Shown piece by piece: positions 46,719 to 57,604 of a stretch of 64,000 bases of DNA. Made by a program: the position numbers and the translations under genes. Each line of letters begins with the position of its first letter. Positions within the stretch are counted from its first letter, which is position 1. Source of the stretch: Bacteroides sp. (GTDB lineage: Bacteria > Bacillota > Clostridia > Lachnospirales > Lachnospiraceae); contig JAMPBO010000005.1 in NCBI GenBank assembly GCA_023666705.1, forward strand, positions 1 to 64,000, given 5' to 3'. The notes under the pieces were generated by a model that saw only the letters and a list, made by a program, of their open reading frames with translations, did not search any database and was not told the DNA's origin.

Positions 46719-46927
46719 AAAAGGGGCTGTCGCAGTAAGGATTTAAGGTACACTTAAAATTACACTGACAAGCCCTCTTTTATTTTGTATTTTTATAATT
46801 ACCGGCTATCTTTAGCATATTGATATTTTGCTTAGATAGCACAGGTTATAAAAATACAAAATAAAAGAGGGCTTGTCACGGGTAAACATCCATGTACCTT
46901 AAATCCTTACTGCGACAGCCCCTTTTT
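46719..46927. mobile_element. 209-base foldback (MITE-like) element
   Basis: The ends pair perfectly over about 34 bases (AAAAAGGGGCTGTCGCAGTA... with its complement ending near 46927), an inner pair of 32 bases (46767-46798 with 46846-46877), and a small central pair GCTATCT/AGATAGC. It has no ORF. The near-full palindrome and its relatives at 14869 and 22121 suggest a mobile miniature element, or a double terminator grown from one. No clear target duplication was seen. Confidence 0.8.
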
Positions 46928-46941
46928 TGTTTTATAAGAAA

Positions 46942-47006
46942 GGCAGGATTTGCCCAAGCATCATTAAAGTTGTGGCAGCATAAAGAGTGCCAAAGGCACT
47001 TTGTTC
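46942..47006 (+). repeat. Dispersed intergenic repeat, copy C
   Basis: GGCAGGATTTGCCCAAGCAT... to GAGTGCCAAAGGCACTTTG plus TTC. Same family as copies A and B. It overlaps the stop codon of the DUF6062 gene by two bases, so it forms that gene's 3' end. Confidence 0.75.
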
Positions 47007-47721
47007 ATTCAATGATTGTAGAGTTTGTTTTTATGATGCCGCGTGGAATGGAATCCTTGGCATTTTTCCATGGCTGGTCCTTATAGCGGTAGTCAAATTT
47101 ATCAATAAACCATCCGATATCACCATTTACCCGTTCCATGTTATCAAAATATACTTTGTTTAGCACATCTAAAAATTCACTGTATGCATCCTTGGAAAGC
47201 TTTGTGCTGCCGAAGTCGTACAAAACGCCATAATGCTTTGTGCAAAAGCCCTTGCATGATTTGAACTTTTCTTTGAAGGAAGGCTCTGTTTTCCATAAGT
47301 GGAATATCGTATCGATGTAGCGGTTGAAGGTGCCTTTGATTCTGTCGCAAATAAAGCAGCTTTCGTTCAGCTTATTTATGTACTCGCCAACGGTAGAGGC
47401 TTGTGCTTTTTTGAAAAGTCCCCCTGAGGAAACCGGTTTGTTTGCACTGAGTGCCTTTAAGTCTCTGATTGTTTTGTCGGTGTGGGTTTTCATCATAAGG
47501 GCAAGTCCAAGCTTGTTTTTATCTGCATATAATATCCGCATGTGCTGACTGCAAAAGCCAAGTGTGTCCGTTATGGCACGGTTGTCGTCCTCCATATAGC
47601 TTGGACCCATGGTGTATTCAACGGCATTTTGCTCTAAATCGCGGTGCATGGCACATATGGGACATTCACATTCGGATGCAAATGCATCATTAACGGGTAT
47701 TGTGTACAATTTTTCTGCCAT
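47005..47721 (-). CDS. DUF6062 protein with two CxxC...Cx3H modules
   Basis: 238 residues on the - strand with GAGAGGAG before the ATG. Two similar modules appear: ECPICAMH (about 18) with GFCSQHM (about 56), and CFICDRI (about 115) with GFCTKHY (about 152). Each has a CxxC and a CxxxH, likely metal (zinc) sites. The rest is helical. DUF6062 has no known function; such proteins are common in Lachnospiraceae and related groups. It is a single-gene unit with its own promoter, and ends in the dispersed repeat. Confidence 0.88.
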   Translation of the reverse strand: MAEKLYTIPVNDAFASECECPICAMHRDLEQNAVEYTMGPSYMEDDNRAITDTLGFCSQHMRILYADKNKLGLALMMKTHTDKTIRDLKALSANKPVSSGGLFKKAQASTVGEYINKLNESCFICDRIKGTFNRYIDTIFHLWKTEPSFKEKFKSCKGFCTKHYGVLYDFGSTKLSKDAYSEFLDVLNKVYFDNMERVNGDIGWFIDKFDYRYKDQPWKNAKDSIPRGIIKTNSTIIE

Positions 47722-47764
47722 AAAATTCTCCTCTCGTATTCCGAAATACTGATTTCATAAAAAC

Positions 47765-47794
47765 AGTATAGTATATCCTATCGTAAAATGTAAA
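47765..47794 (-). promoter_or_regulatory. Promoter of the DUF6062 gene
   Basis: On the - strand TTTACA (47794-47789), 18 bases, TATACT (47770-47765), about 45 bases before the start. Confidence 0.5.
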
Positions 47795-47842
47795 TAGAAG
47801 AATTAAGATATGGGTTTTTAACACTGCATTTCATTAAATTAT

Positions 47843-47871
47843 TTGATGTAAATAAAATATTATGGTATTAT
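47843..47871 (+). promoter_or_regulatory. Promoter of the chemoreceptor gene
   Basis: TTGATG (47843-47848), 17 bases, TATTAT (47866-47871). The leader to the ATG at 47966 is about 88 bases. I saw no good SigD motif. Confidence 0.5.
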
Positions 47872-47965
47872 AGGTAGAAAAAGAACAACAAAATTACAAA
47901 AGCCGTTTTCCCAGATAACAGAAAACTTCATTTCAAAAAAATCATAAGTAAAGAGGAGGTATATT

Positions 47966-49930
47966 ATGAACGGCATGAGGAAGACTATCAGAGGAAAAAT
48001 TACGTTGCAGACAGCCGTATTTTTAATTTTAACGATTGTCATTTGTGAGGTTGTAAGTGTAAATTCATTAAGGACAAACATGACATCCCAGGCGGAGGAC
48101 TTTGTTCAGGCGGAGGCAGGCAGTAATGCTGATGTGGTTAATGAGTGGCTGACGGAGCAGGGGAATATTGTACATACACTGCGGAATGCTGTTGCATATA
48201 TGAATAACAAGGATACGGAATTTATTATGGATTATCTTGAGGCAAACTTAAAGGATAATCCGTATGCACTTATGTATTATGTATGCTTTGGATATGATGG
48301 AGGCGTATTTCCTGCTGACCATTCAACCCTTGACCTTGATCCAACTACAAGAGGCTGGTGGATACAGGCAATTGAGGAGGATGGACTGATATATACGGCA
48401 CCATACAAGGACTTTGCAAGCGGACAGATGATTGTAAGTATTGCGGAGCCACTTATGATTGATGGTGAGCAGGCAGTCCTTTTGGCGGATATCACTATAG
48501 ATACGTTGACGGAGCTTGTAAATAATGTTGGAAATAACGATGAGATACAGGGATTTTTGCTTGATGCAGACGGCAATGTAATTTCCCATAAAAATGAGGC
48601 ATATCTCCCGAAGGAGGAAGGAAATACAGTTCTTTCGGATGCTTTGGGGGTAGATGTGACGAAGGTATCGGAGCTCACCGATTATGATGGAAACCGTAAG
48701 CTGATTAATACTGCGGAGGTTGCTGTAACGGGGTGGATTTTCGGAGTTATGGAGTTTAAGACGGTCATAACGAAGCGTGTGGTAAGAAATATTGTATTTA
48801 TTACTATTGTAGGAGTTGTTTTGCTTTGTGTTGTGCTTGCACTTCTTTACGGTACGGTAAAGGGCAGCTTTAAGCCGATAGATGAGCTTAAGGCGTTCAT
48901 CAGGGAAAAGGTTATCGGCGAAGAAAATTGTATGGCACAAAAGAATGAGGTTGAGGAAATACGGTATCTGATTAGTGAGCTTGAAGGTCAGTTTATCGGT
49001 ATTATCAGACAGACGAAGGGCGAATCCTACACGATTCACGAGAAAATGAAAAGTGCCAGTGAAAAGGTTGGCTCCATCAGCGGCAACATTATGAAAATCA
49101 GTGCTGCCATGGAGGAAACGGGTGCAAATGTGGATAACCAGACGGAGAGCATAAAAAATATTGATGAGACCTGCAGCCGTGCAGTTGAGGCAATCGACAG
49201 ATTTGAGCATGCAGTAAACGATATGACAGTGCGGTCCACGGAAGTGGTTGCAAGAGCAGATAAGCTTGTACCTGAGCTTATTAAGATAAAAGAAAATGCA
49301 ATCAGGGTAGTAAATGAAAGCAGGAGGAGGCTTCAGTCTGCCATTGAGGGTACACAGGTGATTCAGGAGATTACAGAGGTTTCGGCTGCCATTCAGGGTA
49401 TAGCAGCACAGACAAATCTTCTTGCACTGAATGCATCCATTGAGGCAGCAAGAGCAGGTGAGGCAGGAAAGGGATTTGCAGTTGTTGCAGAAGAAATTAA
49501 GATGCTTAGCGACAATACTGCGGAAGAAATCGGCAAGGTAAATACACTTACGTCCAAAGTTTTGGAAAGTGTAAGCGAGCTTTCCAAGGAAAGTGACAGT
49601 ATTCTGGTATTTATTGATGGCACGATTCTTAAGGATTATGACAAATTTGAGGCTATGGCACAAAGCTACAGACAGGATGCAGATTATTATGTGGGAATCA
49701 GCGGGGAGGTAGGCGGAAGTGCAAAGGATTTAGGAGACTTTACGCAGAATATTAAGTCTACCCTTACAGGTATCCGGGTTGCACAGGATGATTTGTCAAA
49801 GGCAATGGAGCATGTAAATGAAAACCTGCAGGATATCACATGCTCAAGTGAAAATATGTCAGAAGAAACTGAGGATGTTTTAAGCAGTATTGGAACCTTA
49901 CAAAGAACCATGGATAATTTCAGGGTTTAA
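47966..49930 (+). CDS. Methyl-accepting chemotaxis protein with Cache sensor
   Basis: 654 residues. Helix about 10-30, extracellular dCache sensor (about 35-270; [20 protein letters not shown] is typical), helix about 277-300, a short linker, and a signalling domain with the conserved tip [22 protein letters not shown] (about 484 onward, shown in part). Methylation regions flank it. It senses an outside ligand and controls CheA; the ligand is unknown. AGAGGAGG precedes the ATG. No C-terminal pentapeptide for CheR is present. Confidence 0.96.
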   Translation: MNGMRKTIRGKITLQTAVFLILTIVICEVVSVNSLRTNMTSQAEDFVQAEAGSNADVVNEWLTEQGNIVHTLRNAVAYMNNKDTEFIMDYLEANLKDNPYALMYYVCFGYDGGVFPADHSTLDLDPTTRGWWIQAIEEDGLIYTAPYKDFASGQMIVSIAEPLMIDGEQAVLLADITIDTLTELVNNVGNNDEIQGFLLDADGNVISHKNEAYLPKEEGNTVLSDALGVDVTKVSELTDYDGNRKLINTAEVAVTGWIFGVMEFKTVITKRVVRNIVFITIVGVVLLCVVLALLYGTVKGSFKPIDELKAFIREKVIGEENCMAQKNEVEEIRYLISELEGQFIGIIRQTKGESYTIHEKMKSASEKVGSISGNIMKISAAMEETGANVDNQTESIKNIDETCSRAVEAIDRFEHAVNDMTVRSTEVVARADKLVPELIKIKENAIRVVNESRRRLQSAIEGTQVIQEITEVSAAIQGIAAQTNLLALNASIEAARAGEAGKGFAVVAEEIKMLSDNTAEEIGKVNTLTSKVLESVSELSKESDSILVFIDGTILKDYDKFEAMAQSYRQDADYYVGISGEVGGSAKDLGDFTQNIKSTLTGIRVAQDDLSKAMEHVNENLQDITCSSENMSEETEDVLSSIGTLQRTMDNFRV

Positions 49931-49962
49931 TGGGTTGCTGCTCAAAGGAAAAGGGAGAAGAT

Positions 49963-52900
49963 ATGATTGGATTAAAAAGAGGAACCGCCGCTTTATTAAC
50001 GTTGTTTATTATGATGACTTCCTTTGGCATGGCAGATATGGGTATCTGCCATGCCATATCTATGGGGGAGACTGATGAAATTGCAACGGATGGTGATGCG
50101 GCAGTTTATGAGGAAGAAACATCTACTGCGTCTTCTGAAAATGAAGCAGATGTGACAACCGGGACAACGGAGGATAAGGATGTAACTGCTTCTGAAGATA
50201 CAGGTTCAGATGAAAAACAGCCTGTGACTGTTGCGAAAGAAGACGTTGTAACAAAGGATGTAAATGAGTCTGCTGATAGTATCTATTATGTTTTGTTTGA
50301 TGGAAACGGTGCAACGGAAGGCTCCATGACGAAACAGGAGATGGCGTATGGAAAAAAAGTCAGGCTTTCAGGAAACGAATTCCATAAAAAAGGATATACA
50401 TTTATAGGTTGGAACACAAAGGCAGACGGAAGCGGAAAAACTTATAAAGATAAGGGAGCGGTAAAAAACCTTACCGAAAAGAACAAAGGGAAGGTTAAAT
50501 TATATGCCCAGTGGGAACCCAATCAGTTTTACGTAAAATTTAACGGAAACGGAAGCACGGAAGGCTCCATGAAGAAGATGACTTTTACTTATGGAGCGTA
50601 CCAAAAGCTTACGGCAAATGCGTTTACGAGGAAAGGCTATCAGTTTGTCGGCTGGAATACAAAGGCAGATGGTTCGGGAAAAGCTTATACGGACGGAAAA
50701 AAAGTAAGAAATCTTTCCACGGAAAATGGTGCAACAAAAATATTGTATGCCCAGTGGAAGAAAATAAAATATAAGATAACCTATGAGCTTGACGGAGGAG
50801 TAAACAATAGTAAAAATCCATCCTATTACTATGTTACAAGCAAGAAAATCATACTGGCTGAACCGGAAAAGAAGGGCTATACCTTTGAGGGCTGGTATAA
50901 GGATAAAAAGCTTACAAAAAAAGTGACGAGGATTTACAGTGGGAGCGAGGGAAAAAGGACATTCTATGCAAAATGGACGCCAAATAAGTATCGTGTGAAG
51001 TTTGATGGAAATGGAAGCACCAGTGGTTCCATGAAGAAGCTGTCTTTTACATACGGACAGTACAAAACGCTTACTGCAAATACATTTACGAGAAAGGGTT
51101 ATACCTTTGCAGGCTGGAATACAAAGGCAGATGGTTCAGGAAAAGCCTTTACAGATGGCAAAAAGGTAAGAAATCTCTCTGCAAAAAATGGGGGAACAAT
51201 CATTCTTTATGCCCAGTGGAAAAAGATAAAATACAAGATAACCTATCAGCTTGATGGAGGAACGAACAACAGTAAAAATCCATCCTATTATTATGTTACA
51301 AGCAAGAAAATAACCCTTGCTGACCCGACCAAAAAGGGCTATACCTTTCAGGGCTGGTACAAGGATAAGAAGCTTACCAAACAGGCAACCAGGATAAATA
51401 GTGGAAGTACGGGCACAAAAACCTTTTATGCAAAGTGGACACCAAATAAATACTATGTGAAGTTTGATTTAAACGGCAGTACAGGCACTGCCATGAAAAA
51501 GAAAACCTATACATATGACAAATCCTACAGACTTCCTGAATGTTCCTATACAAGAAGAGGCTATACGTTTGCGGGCTGGAATACAAAGGCGGATGGCTCA
51601 GGCAAGTCCTATGCGGATGGGGCAAAGGTGAAAAACCTTTACAGCACACACAAGGGAACAAGGGTGCTGTATGCCCAGTGGAAGCCAATAAGATATACGG
51701 TTAAGTATGTGCTGAACGGTGGAAAAAATGCGTCAGGTGCGGCTGACCACTATTATACAAACAGGGCGGTTACGCTTAAGACCCCAACAAGAAGCGGTTA
51801 TACCTTTGCAGGCTGGTATAAAGAGTCTACATGGATAAACAAGGTAACAAAGATAAGCACGGGACAAATAGGAAATAAGACCTTTTATGCAAAATGGACG
51901 CCGAAAAAATACACCTATACATTTAACGGAAACGGAAATACAAGCGGTGCCATGAACGATTATACTGCAAGTATTGTGGGAACCACATATGGCATTGCAA
52001 ATGATAAAAAAAATTTAAAGGTGATAGACGTTTCCTCATGGCAGAAAAACATAAACTGGAATCAGGTTAAAAATCAGGTGGACGCTGTCATTTTACGGTG
52101 CGGCTACGGCATGGATTATACATATCAGGATGACTATGAGTTTGAGAGGAATGCCGCTGAATGTGAGAGACTTGGAATACCATATGGTGTATACTTATAT
52201 TCCTATGCCACGAATGACAGCAAAGCAAAGAGTGAGGCGGCACATATTTTAAGGCTGCTTAAGGGAAAGAAGGTTACACTGCCTGTATACCTTGACTGTG
52301 AGGAGGGTAACACGGCAGGTTATGCGGCAAGGGCATGTGAGGTTATCGGAAACATTATACAAAATGCAGGTTACATGTTTGGCGTATATGCAAATACGAC
52401 ATGGTGGAACAACTATCTTCCAACGGTGACAGGATATACAAGATGGGTTGCCCAGTATTTCAGCATTTGCCAGTATGGCGGAACCTATGATGCATGGCAG
52501 TATTCATCATCAGGCTCCGTTACGGGTATCAGTGGAAATGTTGATATGAATATCATGTATACAAACTTCCAGCAGGCGGATGTTGCAACCTATACACTTC
52601 CAAAAAATGAATACAAGAAAAACGGTTATACCTTTATGGGCTGGAACACAAAGGCGGATGGAAGCGGAACAGCATATGCGGATGAAGCAAGCATCAAGTC
52701 TTCTTCAAGGAAAAATGGTGCAGTTACCCTGTATGCCCAGTGGAAGGCTACCGTATATACGATAAGCTACGTTTTGAATGACGGAAAAAACAGCACGGCA
52801 AATCCGTCAAAGTATACGATTGAGTCACAAAATATTACACTTGCTGCACCGAAAAAAACGGGCTATACGTTTGAGGGCTGGTATCGGGATGAGGCATTCA

Positions 52901-53658
52901 AGAAGCCTGTCGCAGGAATAAATACAGGAAGCACGGGCAACCGGACATTTTATGCCAAGTGGTCAGGCAATCCGTATACCGTAAGGTTTGACGGCAACGG
53001 AAGTACAAGTGGAAGCATGGCTGACCAGAGCCTTGTTTATGGCAACAGTGCAAAGAAGCTCAGGGCGAACGCTTACAAGCGTACAGGCTATGATTTCGCA
53101 GGCTGGAGTACGAAGGCAAATGGAAAAGGAACAGCAATCGCTAATAAGGGGCTTGTCGGAGTGGGAGAGAATGCAACACCGCATCTTTCCAAAAAGTCGG
53201 GTGCCGTTGTGATACTGTATGCCCAGTGGACTGCACATGAGTATACAATCACCTATGAGTTAAACGGTGGCACAAACAATAAGAAAAATCCGGAGAGCTA
53301 CAATGTAGAGAAGAGCTTTAAGATTTATGCTCCGACACGGGATGGCTATGATTTTGCAGGCTGGTACACGGACAAGAAACTTGCAACGGAGTTTAATCCT
53401 GAAACCTTGGCAGCTACACCGAAAAATCTTAAGCTTTATGCAAAGTGGAACGTTTCAGCTGCACCTGTGGGCAGTAGGGATGAAGCTGATGTAACCACAG
53501 AAAATGGAACAGATGAAACTACAGCTGTGGACAATATAACAAGTGAAACTACAATAACTGAAAAAACAGCGATTGAAAATGAAACAACAAAGAGCGGGAC
53601 GGAGGCTGACAGGGAAGTGGATGTCCAGACTGAAAAAAATGGGTCTTTTGATGAATAA
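49963..53658 (+). CDS. Secreted Listeria-Bacteroides (InlB B) repeat protein with inserted GH25 lysozyme
   Basis: 1231 residues from the ATG at 49963, with AAAGGGAGAAG upstream. Signal peptide (about 1-31), an acidic linker, then eleven B-repeats of two alternating kinds: A (GNGSTSGSM...GYTFAGWNTKADGSG...LYAQW) and B (ELDGG...NPSYYY...GYTFEGWYKDKK...FYAKW), in the order A A B A B A B A B A B. The fourth-from-last repeat is split: GNGNTSGAMNDYTASIVGTT (about 655-675), then a GH25 lysozyme domain (about 685-871, IDVSSWQKNINW, LPVYLDCEEG), then the rest of the repeat (NGYTFMGWNTKADGSG). It cuts peptidoglycan if active. The C-terminus is acidic and lacks LPXTG, so it may be released or held by other means. 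Confidence 0.9.
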   Translation: MIGLKRGTAALLTLFIMMTSFGMADMGICHAISMGETDEIATDGDAAVYEEETSTASSENEADVTTGTTEDKDVTASEDTGSDEKQPVTVAKEDVVTKDVNESADSIYYVLFDGNGATEGSMTKQEMAYGKKVRLSGNEFHKKGYTFIGWNTKADGSGKTYKDKGAVKNLTEKNKGKVKLYAQWEPNQFYVKFNGNGSTEGSMKKMTFTYGAYQKLTANAFTRKGYQFVGWNTKADGSGKAYTDGKKVRNLSTENGATKILYAQWKKIKYKITYELDGGVNNSKNPSYYYVTSKKIILAEPEKKGYTFEGWYKDKKLTKKVTRIYSGSEGKRTFYAKWTPNKYRVKFDGNGSTSGSMKKLSFTYGQYKTLTANTFTRKGYTFAGWNTKADGSGKAFTDGKKVRNLSAKNGGTIILYAQWKKIKYKITYQLDGGTNNSKNPSYYYVTSKKITLADPTKKGYTFQGWYKDKKLTKQATRINSGSTGTKTFYAKWTPNKYYVKFDLNGSTGTAMKKKTYTYDKSYRLPECSYTRRGYTFAGWNTKADGSGKSYADGAKVKNLYSTHKGTRVLYAQWKPIRYTVKYVLNGGKNASGAADHYYTNRAVTLKTPTRSGYTFAGWYKESTWINKVTKISTGQIGNKTFYAKWTPKKYTYTFNGNGNTSGAMNDYTASIVGTTYGIANDKKNLKVIDVSSWQKNINWNQVKNQVDAVILRCGYGMDYTYQDDYEFERNAAECERLGIPYGVYLYSYATNDSKAKSEAAHILRLLKGKKVTLPVYLDCEEGNTAGYAARACEVIGNIIQNAGYMFGVYANTTWWNNYLPTVTGYTRWVAQYFSICQYGGTYDAWQYSSSGSVTGISGNVDMNIMYTNFQQADVATYTLPKNEYKKNGYTFMGWNTKADGSGTAYADEASIKSSSRKNGAVTLYAQWKATVYTISYVLNDGKNSTANPSKYTIESQNITLAAPKKTGYTFEGWYRDEAFKKPVAGINTGSTGNRTFYAKWSGNPYTVRFDGNGSTSGSMADQSLVYGNSAKKLRANAYKRTGYDFAGWSTKANGKGTAIANKGLVGVGENATPHLSKKSGAVVILYAQWTAHEYTITYELNGGTNNKKNPESYNVEKSFKIYAPTRDGYDFAGWYTDKKLATEFNPETLAATPKNLKLYAKWNVSAAPVGSRDEADVTTENGTDETTAVDNITSETTITEKTAIENETTKSGTEADREVDVQTEKNGSFDE

Positions 53659-53676
53659 TTGAGGAGACTTGTGAAT

Positions 53677-54573
53677 ATGCATATATATTGCAGAGATAAT
53701 GATTTAATACTTGAGGATGTAACTGATTTTGATATTGAGGATACGTTGGAATGTGGGCAGTGCTTTCATTTTACGAAGCTTGCCCCAAAGGAATATGAGC
53801 TTCTTGCATATGGAAGATATTTGCATATCAGACAATGCAATGATGGGGAAATGTCAAAGCCAGCCAGCTTTATTTTGTATGACACGTCAATGGAAGACTA
53901 TCATCTCGTGTGGAAGCATTATTTTGATATGGAAACAGATTATGGTGCCATTAAGCAAAGCATAATAAATGCAGATGGACGGATGCGGGAAGTAATTGAA
54001 AAGCACAGTGGAATCAGAATTTTAAATCAGGATTTTTTTGAAACGCTGATATCCTTTATTATCTCACAAAATAAGCAGATACCCCATATTAAACAGATTG
54101 TACATATACTGTCAGAAAAATATGGGGAGGAGCTTGCATTAAAGGATGGGAGAAAGGTACACACATTTCCGGCAGTTGACCGCCTGTATCAGGTAAGTGA
54201 GGAGAAGCTTCGGGAATGTAAGGTTGGCTTCCGGGCACCATATATAAGACAAGCTGTGGAACTGGTATACAGTGGTAAAATAAAAGAAGAAACGCTGCAA
54301 GCACTAAGTTTTCACGCTGCAAAGCAGATTCTTTTGTCAATCAAAGGGGTTGGTGAGAAGGTTGCGAACTGTGTCCTTTTGTTTGGGCTTCAGTTTACGG
54401 CAGCCTTTCCTGTTGATGTGTGGATGAAACGAATTATGGAGGAACTGTATTTCCATCAGGATACAAGGAAGGATGCCATAGAAAAGTTTGCGTGTGAGCT
54501 TTACGGAAATTATGCAGGATATGCACAGCAATATTTATTTATATATGGGCGTGACATGGGAGCAGGCAAATAA
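53677..54573 (+). CDS. 8-oxoguanine DNA glycosylase (Ogg-like HhH-GPD)
   Basis: 298 residues. An N-terminal beta domain (LECGQCFHFTKLAPKEYEL) and the HhH-GPD core: LLSIKGVGEKVANCVLLFG with catalytic Lys (about 228) and PVDVWMKRIM with catalytic Asp (about 245). The VGxKVAxC spacing is that of OGG1, so it removes oxidised guanine and cuts by beta-elimination. It may also act as an AlkA-type enzyme, but the Lys favours Ogg. GAGGAGA is 9 bases before the ATG at 53677; a GTG at 53671 is possible but too close. Confidence 0.9.
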   Translation: MHIYCRDNDLILEDVTDFDIEDTLECGQCFHFTKLAPKEYELLAYGRYLHIRQCNDGEMSKPASFILYDTSMEDYHLVWKHYFDMETDYGAIKQSIINADGRMREVIEKHSGIRILNQDFFETLISFIISQNKQIPHIKQIVHILSEKYGEELALKDGRKVHTFPAVDRLYQVSEEKLRECKVGFRAPYIRQAVELVYSGKIKEETLQALSFHAAKQILLSIKGVGEKVANCVLLFGLQFTAAFPVDVWMKRIMEELYFHQDTRKDAIEKFACELYGNYAGYAQQYLFIYGRDMGAGK

Positions 54574-54653
54574 GAATTTTATTAAATTATATGCATGATA
54601 TGGGATAAATGATTTTAACTTTGTGTATAATTTGTTAAATTTAAAATTAGGGG

Positions 54654-54681
54654 TTGATTTTTTCCATAAATTGTTTAAAAT
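54654..54681 (+). promoter_or_regulatory. Promoter of groESL
   Basis: TTGATT (54654-54659), 16 bases, TAAAAT (54676-54681). The predicted start site falls at the CIRCE element. Confidence 0.55.
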
Positions 54682-54691
54682 AATATTTATG

Positions 54692-54718
54692 TTAGCACTC
54701 AAAAGAAGTGAGTGCTAA
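54692..54718. promoter_or_regulatory. CIRCE operator (HrcA)
   Basis: TTAGCACTC (54692-54700), nine bases, GAGTGCTAA (54710-54718): the perfect CIRCE inverted repeat. HrcA bound here blocks groESL until heat shock. hrcA itself is not in the window. Confidence 0.98.
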
Positions 54719-54750
54719 AAATAGAATATGATTTTTAGGAGGAACATAAA

Positions 54751-55035
54751 ATGAAGTTATTACCACTTGGAGACAGAGTTGTTTTAAAGCAGTCGGTAGC
54801 TGAGGAGACTACAAAGTCAGGAATCGTACTTCCGTCACAGGCTAAGGAGAAACCACAGTATGCAGAGGTTGTTGAAGTAGGTCCTGGAGCGGTAGTCGAT
54901 GGTGAGAAGGTACCTATGGAGGTTAAGGCAGGCGATAAGGTTATCTATTCAAGATATGCAGGAACAGAGGTTAAGCTTGGCGATGATGAATATATTATCG
55001 TTAAACAGTCAGATATTCTTGCAGTTGTTGAATAA
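54751..55035 (+). CDS. groES: Co-chaperonin GroES
   Basis: 94 residues, normal length. LPLGDRVVLKQSVAEETTKSGIVLP includes the mobile loop that binds GroEL, and YAGTEVKLGDDEYIIVKQSDILAVVE closes the fold (both shown as parts of longer runs). It caps the GroEL ring. GGAGG lies before the ATG, 32 bases after CIRCE. Confidence 0.98.
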   Translation: MKLLPLGDRVVLKQSVAEETTKSGIVLPSQAKEKPQYAEVVEVGPGAVVDGEKVPMEVKAGDKVIYSRYAGTEVKLGDDEYIIVKQSDILAVVE

Positions 55036-55094
55036 AAAACGGCATATACGCTGTTACGAAACATATATACAATATATTTTTATAGGAGGCATAA

Positions 55095-56732
<1,638 letters not shown>

Positions 56733-56774
56733 AATCCGACACAGCCCATATAATATAAGAGGCCTTTACGAATT

Positions 56775-56817
56775 AAGTGCTCCACGTCAACTTTCGGTTG
56801 ATGTGGAGTGCTTTTTT
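56775..56817 (+). terminator. Terminator of groESL
   Basis: AAGTGCTCCACGTCAAC (56775-56791) pairs with GTTGATGTGGAGTGCTT (56797-56813, with G-U pairs), followed by a T run. Confidence 0.9.
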
Positions 56818-56862
56818 GATTATAATAAATACCGTAATAAAAAATATAGTTGGAGTGAAAAA

Positions 56863-57582
56863 ATGTATATTTATGATAAGAAAATTTTATATTCCGATAT
56901 AGATGAGCATTCGAGAATGTCAATAGAGGGAATTATGAATGCCATGCAGGACTGTATTAACATAAATTCAGAATCCATCGGTAAGGGTGTAGATTATATG
57001 CATAAAACAAAACGGGCATGGTTTGCAATCGGCTGGAACATATATATTGACCGTTATCCGGCACTGTTTGAAAATATTGTCGTAAAGACATGGCCATACG
57101 GATTCACGCCGTCCATGGGATATCGAAATGTGGTTATAACGGACAGCGAGGGAACGGATATTGTGTATGCCGACTCGGTATGGAGCCTTGTAGATACTGC
57201 ATCAGGAAGACCGATTCGAATTGAGGAGGCTGATACAGATGGCTATACGCTTGAGGAACGGTATCCAATGGACGAGCTGAGCAGAAAAATTAAGCTGCCT
57301 GCTGATTTTAAGGATATGGAAATATGGAAGGTGAGAAGGTCACATATTGATTTTAACGGTCATATGGGCAATGCAAAATATATTCAGCTTGCAAATGAAT
57401 ATGTACCTGAAAATGCGGTTATAAAAGGAATTAGGGTTGAGTATAAACGCCAGTCCAAATATGGGGAAAGCCTTTTGGTATCAACGGCATGTGAGGAATT
57501 GGACGAAGGACGGCGTTTTATCGTTAAGATAACAGGACAGGAAAAGCAGGATATAAAATCTGTGGTGGAGTTTAAATTATAA
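56863..57582 (+). CDS. Acyl-ACP thioesterase
   Basis: 239 residues. Two hotdog folds: first with SRMSIEGIMNAMQDCININ and KTKRAWFAIGWNIYID, second with RRSHIDFNGHMGNAKYIQLANEYVPE, split here, which holds the Asn-His-Asn type active site. It frees fatty acids from ACP. The ATG at 56863 follows TGGAGTGAAAAA; longer readings start inside the groESL terminator region. Substrate chain length cannot be told. Confidence 0.92.
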   Translation: MYIYDKKILYSDIDEHSRMSIEGIMNAMQDCININSESIGKGVDYMHKTKRAWFAIGWNIYIDRYPALFENIVVKTWPYGFTPSMGYRNVVITDSEGTDIVYADSVWSLVDTASGRPIRIEEADTDGYTLEERYPMDELSRKIKLPADFKDMEIWKVRRSHIDFNGHMGNAKYIQLANEYVPENAVIKGIRVEYKRQSKYGESLLVSTACEELDEGRRFIVKITGQEKQDIKSVVEFKL

Positions 57583-57604
57583 AAATGATTGGAGGAATTT
57601 TATT

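Noticed and set aside
48323-49663. A 446-codon open frame on the - strand inside the chemoreceptor gene
   Set aside because: It is antisense to a clear MCP with Cache and signalling motifs, is rich in Cys, Asn and His of the kind made by complementing coding sequence, and has no ribosome site.
50280-53440. Tandem repeats suspected as a CRISPR array
   Set aside because: They are in-frame protein repeats of B-repeat type, not short DNA repeats with unique spacers. No CRISPR array or cas gene was seen in the window.
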